Source: Tritrichomonas foetus
Lineage: Eukaryota; Parabasalia; Tritrichomonadida; Tritrichomonadidae
Assembly (NCBI GenBank): GCA_001839685.1
Contig: MLAK01000801.1
Span: forward strand, 1 to 21,233
Length of the DNA: 21,233 nt
Direction: 5' to 3'
The translations under genes and the position numbers were made by a program. A model generated the notes under the pieces. The model saw only the letters and a program-made list of their open reading frames with translations, had not been told where the DNA came from and did no database searches. Each line of letters opens with the position of its first letter. The first letter of the stretch is position 1. Positions 16,927 to 21,233 of this stretch are shown here, in pieces.

Positions 16927-18315
16927 ATGATCCCTCCTCATTTTAATGTATTCAGAGCTCACAATCCTGATGAGTCACCGATTATTCCAGTAGTTCCATC
17001 TTCAGCTGTTGATTGGGATCTTATCAGTTCAATTGATCCATCAATCATATCATGTGAAGATAAAAAATTTTTAAAATTTCTTGATGCCTTTCCAACTTAT
17101 AAATTGTCTAGTATTGATTCAAATATATTATTTCATCCTTTATCAATTCGATTTTTTCTGATAATGCAATATGCAATTGCTGCTGTGACTCAGAAAATTA
17201 AGTATTATGTGAAATTATCTATGAGAAAACAGAGAGACATTGACCTTCTTGAACAAAAAGTAAATGATCTTAAAGATAGTCAGCCTGTTTTTCATAAAGA
17301 AAAATGCTATGCATGCGGGAAACGATTCACTTCAATAAATGGACTAAACCAACACATAAAAAACGAACATTCGTATTTAAAAAAGCCATGGAGAAAAATT
17401 AGAAAAAATACAAAAGAAGATATCGAAGAGACAATGATTAATGATTTAACAATCAAAGTAAATCAACTCAGGCAATATATTTTTGACCAAGATGAGAGAT
17501 ATAATAAAATTATAGAACAATTACAAAGAAAACTAAGTCATCATACAACTAAAGTAAAGCCTGATCCACATAATGTTAAAGTTTCTTATATGGCAGTTCA
17601 ACCTCAACACGCACCAACAATATATAATACTATAAGAAATATTTATAAGCCTGATATTGGAATGATTAACGATGACTATAACAGATTAGATGAAGAGCTT
17701 CGTATTGCAGGTGAAACATTTCAAGATACCCTCCAAAATCAAGCAGCAATTGTTTTAAATAAGAGAAAGAAGAATTTCAACAAGATACGAGAGCATTTAC
17801 GAATTCATTTGGAAAAAAATATTCCAATGCCAGTTCCAATTGATTCTAATTATGGCAAGCAAGAACCAGATTCACAGCATACAAGTGAATCATCTAATTC
17901 ACACAATTCTCATAGTTCACATAAGTCACATCAATCTCATAGCTCACCTCAATCTCATAGTTCAAAAACAAAACCAAAAGAAAAGAAGGAAGATAATCCA
18001 GAAAACGAATATACTTATTCTTATTATTCAACGGATACTGAAGCCGAAGTAAAAATCACCACATCTACAACTAAACCAAGTACTAGTACTAATACATCAA
18101 AACCTCCAATTGATGAATCATCATCAACAAATAATAAATTTGGAAATCCAAAAAATAATAATGTGTTTTATATTACTGATACAGAAGTGTCTTCAAGAAC
18201 AAATCAAAGTACCAGAAGTAGATTTTCCCCTGACAAATCATCATCTAAACGAAGGAATAATAAAGGAGGAGGTAATGAACTTGTTACAGATGATGAGGAG
18301 TATTCTTACTTTTAG
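16927..18315 (+). CDS. DZIP1-like: DZIP1/Iguana-like C2H2 zinc-finger protein
   Basis: A 462-residue protein. The N-terminus follows the DZIP1 family: FxFR-like FNVFRAHN, then VDWDLISSIDPSII at 28-41 (family: VDWRRLSAIDVDRV), then a helix about 66-97 where DZIP1 has its LxLAQLSLEYLL segment. A single C2H2 finger follows, with C127, C130, H143 and H148 (CYACGKRF...LNQHIKNEH), then coiled coil. DZIP1/Iguana sits at the basal body and transition zone, is needed for cilium formation, and acts in vertebrate Hedgehog signalling. The C-terminal third differs: a Ser/His tract (about 323-346) and three acidic short motifs (STDTEAEV, ITDTEVSS, VTDDEEYSYF). The first ATG of the frame is used; no close initiator was found. 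It is divergent from TRAPPC8. Confidence 0.82.
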   Translation: MIPPHFNVFRAHNPDESPIIPVVPSSAVDWDLISSIDPSIISCEDKKFLKFLDAFPTYKLSSIDSNILFHPLSIRFFLIMQYAIAAVTQKIKYYVKLSMRKQRDIDLLEQKVNDLKDSQPVFHKEKCYACGKRFTSINGLNQHIKNEHSYLKKPWRKIRKNTKEDIEETMINDLTIKVNQLRQYIFDQDERYNKIIEQLQRKLSHHTTKVKPDPHNVKVSYMAVQPQHAPTIYNTIRNIYKPDIGMINDDYNRLDEELRIAGETFQDTLQNQAAIVLNKRKKNFNKIREHLRIHLEKNIPMPVPIDSNYGKQEPDSQHTSESSNSHNSHSSHKSHQSHSSPQSHSSKTKPKEKKEDNPENEYTYSYYSTDTEAEVKITTSTTKPSTSTNTSKPPIDESSSTNNKFGNPKNNNVFYITDTEVSSRTNQSTRSRFSPDKSSSKRRNNKGGGNELVTDDEEYSYF

Positions 18316-18942
18316 TGACTCAGAGATTAAAATATTAATCTTCAATTTGTAAGTAAAAATTTCATTTCATCAAAATAACTCTAGTTTTCAATACATATTC
18401 AAAGTGATTTTAAGGATGTAGTCTCACCGATCAAAAAGCACTCAAAATATGTTTCAATAGTATCATTCAAAATAAAAATTGAGAGAACTTTTTGAATTGT
18501 GATTATTTTTTTACTACATTCAATTTATTTTATATGATTACGGAATGTATAGAAATTTTCGAACGAAAGAAATTCCAACTTTAATACGAAGAAAATGATC
18601 AATAACATTAATTCCATCAGAAAAATATTTTTCATTGCTTTTGCCTATAAATTTAGATAGATATCAAATTCGATCATTAATTAATTAATGATTTGTCTTC
18701 TTAATCTTGAAATCCCAAGAAAGTTTAACAAACTAAATACAAGTTGCTTACGTACGAGCTAAACAAACAAAACAAACAAACTAAAAAAGATTCAGTTAAA
18801 TTTCAATAAAAAAATATCCAGAAAAATTCAATTGTGCTTCTGTCGAGGAGATTTTTTATAATATCGATAATCAGATCTGTTGTTTCATCAAATAATTATT
18901 ATTTTATTGTTTGCAGAGCTGGGAAGAAACTTGTTTATTTTG
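18316..18942. other. Intergenic, simple AAAC repeat, no gene seen
   Basis: About 630 AT-rich bases after the DZIP1-like stop. No convincing coding frame or RNA gene. A short AAAC-type simple repeat (AAACAAACAAAACAAACAAA) occupies about 18760-18780. This appears to be the far edge of the decayed block that fills the rest of the window. Confidence 0.5.
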
Positions 18943-19107
18943 TCATTTCTTATTAATCGAATTTCTTGACATCTTATTTTTGAGAAGTTTAAGAATAAGA
19001 ACATAAAGTTTTGATTTTGAGTTATTATCTGTTCCTTGTGCAATTACTATGATTCTTAATGTCAGATGTAGTTTTGTATCACGAAGATTATTAGCAATCA
19101 ATGCCAT
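18943..19107 (-). pseudogene. Short open frame, possible remnant
   Basis: An uninterrupted minus-strand frame of about 54 codons begins at an ATG at 19107 (MALIANNLRDTKLHL) and ends in TGA at 18943. It lies directly downstream of the kinase remnant and has helical, Leu/Ile-rich character. I cannot match it to a kinase C-lobe. It may be a further fragment or chance. Confidence 0.25.
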
Positions 19108-19119
19108 GATTTCCTTCTA

Positions 19120-19535
19120 GATCATATTACATTGATAAAGAATAACCAAAAATTATTGTACAAAAGAAAAATCATGATTTTGGTATTCATGAATTTGCGT
19201 GAAGTTACATTTATCTTTATTGTCGTGTTATTAGAGTCATTTCTTCCAAAAAGACCATTCTGAACCAAATCAACCACTTTTGGAAAATAATTATCATCAA
19301 GAAAAACATTGACTGACATTAAATCACGATGAATAACTTTTGTTTTTATGTAAAGAATTCATCATGAATGCCGATCAAACTACATTAAATTTATTGTAAA
19401 GTTACATTCTTTGGGCGCATTTTGATAAATTTCGGCATTCAATTTAGTTATCATTGATTTAAATTGATTTTTCGGCATTCCATGATCGAGTATCATCTAA
19501 AGGGTTCCTTTTTTCATATATTCTGTTTATAAATC
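19120..19535 (-). pseudogene. Tyrosine-kinase-like (TKL) protein kinase remnant
   Basis: The minus strand keeps recognisable kinase landmarks in order. TEYMKKGTL, the hinge (family: TEYMxNGSL), is at about 19510-19527. SLHKNK lies before the catalytic loop. VIHRDLMSVNVFLDDNYFPK, catalytic and beta-strand sequence, is at about 19290-19340. These pieces lie in different frames. A one-base insertion separates LHKNK from VIHRD. A lost T turns the DFG motif into VDLVQ. Stop codons interrupt the hinge region. The activation segment and C-lobe are not clearly recognisable, and no N-lobe glycine loop was found. The HRDL-N-LLDDN style is that of the large TKL kinase families of trichomonads. It is a decayed copy, not a working kinase. 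Confidence 0.8.
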
Positions 19536-19612
19536 ACTGACATAGAAACGCCAAATCAAATGAATTAGTCATGGTTAATGCATGGTGAAGGAGTTCCTGA
19601 TGAATCCAGTGA

Positions 19613-21233
19613 TTATGTAATTTTCGTCGGAAACACCGGAAAATGAGATTTTGTTTTCAGTATTAATTCGAAACATATGACTTCGTTTTTATTGTTTATA
19701 ATTGTGGAAAATGCAATACCATCATGTTGATTAATACGTTCACTATCTAATGCGTTATGAAAGACGAATTTCTGTAGCTTTATGCTCACTACAATCATAT
19801 CCAACCTTTAACCACAAGCAATAAAACCATCAAATGGACTTTGATTCCAGATATCAAGTCATGAATGTAAAAGATTGATATATCCAATTGCGCTAAAATT
19901 ACCATCAGTTTGGAATGGTGATGAGTATCTCATAAACTATGGCAAATACCATTCTCAAATCACGATGTAATTAATTGATGTTCATGATTTCCATCTCCTG
20001 TTCATACCCATTCTCCATCGCCTCTGTCTTTTAATGAAATAATTGCAGTAGTAATCCATTCTATAGTATCAACTTTAATTAAATCACCTGTATAAAACCC
20101 TAATAATGTGTTATTTGATGATGATTTGATTTCTAAGAGTTGTTTCATGATATTATTTCTTTAATTTGCTACAGGATTAAAACGTTCAAATCTTTAAGAC
20201 CATTTTGTAATTAAATCGTAATCAACATTTAAATGCCGTGAATATTTAATTGGAATATGATAATGTTGCTAAATTCAATCTTGTTCGTAAACATTTTCGT
20301 TTGAGGTCCATGTTCATGTGAAGAAGTTGGCGAAGAAACTAATTTTCCTGTTCTATCTTCAACTATAATCTGATCATAAAAGACAGTACATTCTTTCATC
20401 ATTGTATAAATTAATTCTTACAATATTTTTTCATCATTAGTATATAAATAGTAATCAAATATATTTTGAAAAATCCAAAGAACAGCACCAGGTTACCAGC
20501 CCCAAGAAAATGGCCAACCAAGATATAACATTATCTGGATAAGATATGAAATATTCTCGAATAGAAGAATTAATGTTGAACCTTGATAATCAAATTGAAC
20601 AATTGAAATTGCTCGATCAAGACATCAATATAGAACATAATTCGTTATTTACTTTGTTTATGATATCTTCTAATGGAAATTTTATTACACCAAACAAAAC
20701 ATATTTACCATATTATCCGCCTGATTCATTTTCACTTGTTAATTTCATCGCATTCAATACTAACTTCATTATCTTTGCCTTCACGGAATCATTGTTGAAT
20801 TCGACGGAACATAACAAAGCATCACCATTTTATCCTTAACTTTTACCTACATTATAATTAGACTTATTCTTCGAATGTAAAATGTTCTGTTCGAATTTCA
20901 TCATTTCTAAGTGTTGAGTTGTTGCAGCTGCATAGGCTGGCCTATCATTCACAAATGATATATAATTTATTTATATTTATATAATGGATATCCATTCATC
21001 ACCAGTTTGGATTTCTATTTGCATCTAGTAATAAATAGCGATAAAATTTAATGAAAAAATGGATGTGAAATAATTACAAATGTTCATACATCAGTGCTCT
21101 GTGAACATTTTTCGATCCTTATATTTGATGTTGTGAGAAATGGCTTGCATAAACAGTTGCATCTTTTTAAATTAAATCAGAATAGTTAATCAAAACCGTA
21201 AATATACAAATGCTGGGTGCTATTTATTAAGTT
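19613..21233 (-). pseudogene. Decayed GH95-type alpha-L-fucosidase-like gene, runs off the window
   Basis: Read on the minus strand, the region carries ordered GH95 landmarks broken by stops and frameshifts. FYRYLLLDANRNPN is at about 21010-21055 (family: FxYGRYLLIASSR). A stretch resembling NYWPA is at about 20930-20965. GWPFSWGW is at about 20495-20520. A DYYLYTNDEK helix comes next, then SSPTSSHEHGP at about 20303-20340 and LLGFYTGDLI at about 20080-20105. SLKDRGDG is at about 20015-20040. PFQTDGNFSAIGYINLLLHS, the family's HPPFQxDGNFG, is at about 19860-19919. GH95 enzymes remove terminal fucose from glycans. At least six in-frame stops (TAA, TGA, TAG) and several one-base shifts are visible, and a segment between DRGDG and TGDGN is missing. 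The stretch 20540-20880 does not fit the expected order and may be rearranged. Confidence 0.8.

Noticed and set aside
17869..17962. Periodic Ser/His region as a CRISPR or DNA satellite
   Set aside because: It is a coding low-complexity tract in frame with the DZIP1-like protein. The periodicity is irregular and there are no spacers.
20546..20839. 97-codon plus-strand open frame
   Set aside because: It lies antisense within the decayed minus-strand fucosidase-like region, has no recognisable family, and AT-rich low-stop sequence makes such frames common.

Overview
The window looks like nuclear DNA of a parabasalid flagellate, most like a Tritrichomonas/Trichomonas-type genome. The DNA is strongly AT-rich. 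Long coding regions run without introns, intergenic gaps are short, and Inr-like TCA motifs lie a few bases before several start codons. The gene families also fit: an R2R3 Myb factor, a BTB plus discoidin-like protein, a tyrosine-kinase-like kinase remnant and flagellar proteins. The genus is an inference; no rRNA or other marker is present.

Layout. Positions 255-8660 hold four genes on the minus strand: an ARM/HEAT-like protein of unknown role, a BTB/discoidin-like protein, a probable SAPS-type (PP6 regulatory) protein, and a full-length Fused/STK36-like kinase with a helical-repeat tail. Across a 326-bp divergent spacer, the plus strand carries a small charged protein and a coiled-coil protein with an axonemal dynein light chain (p28)-like segment. 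This last gene is convergent with a Myb gene. Upstream of the Myb gene is the TRAPPC8/Trs85 gene (minus), which is head to head with a DZIP1/Iguana-like zinc-finger gene (plus) over a 306-bp spacer. From 18316 to the end there is no intact gene. The minus strand there carries decayed pieces of a tyrosine-kinase-like kinase and of a GH95-type alpha-L-fucosidase-like enzyme.

How the genes relate. Three of the nine intact genes (Fused/STK36, the p28-like protein, DZIP1/Iguana) belong to families tied to motile cilia or the ciliary base. In vertebrates Fused and Iguana are also known from Hedgehog signalling. Finding them within about 12.5 kb in a flagellate supports an older, flagellar role for both. 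TRAPPC8 (Rab1 activation by TRAPPIII) and the SAPS-like protein are housekeeping trafficking and phosphatase factors. The Myb gene has a near-perfect palindrome of the Myb-recognition core directly beside its putative transcription start, which suggests feedback control.

All family assignments come from reading the translations by eye. No database search was possible.
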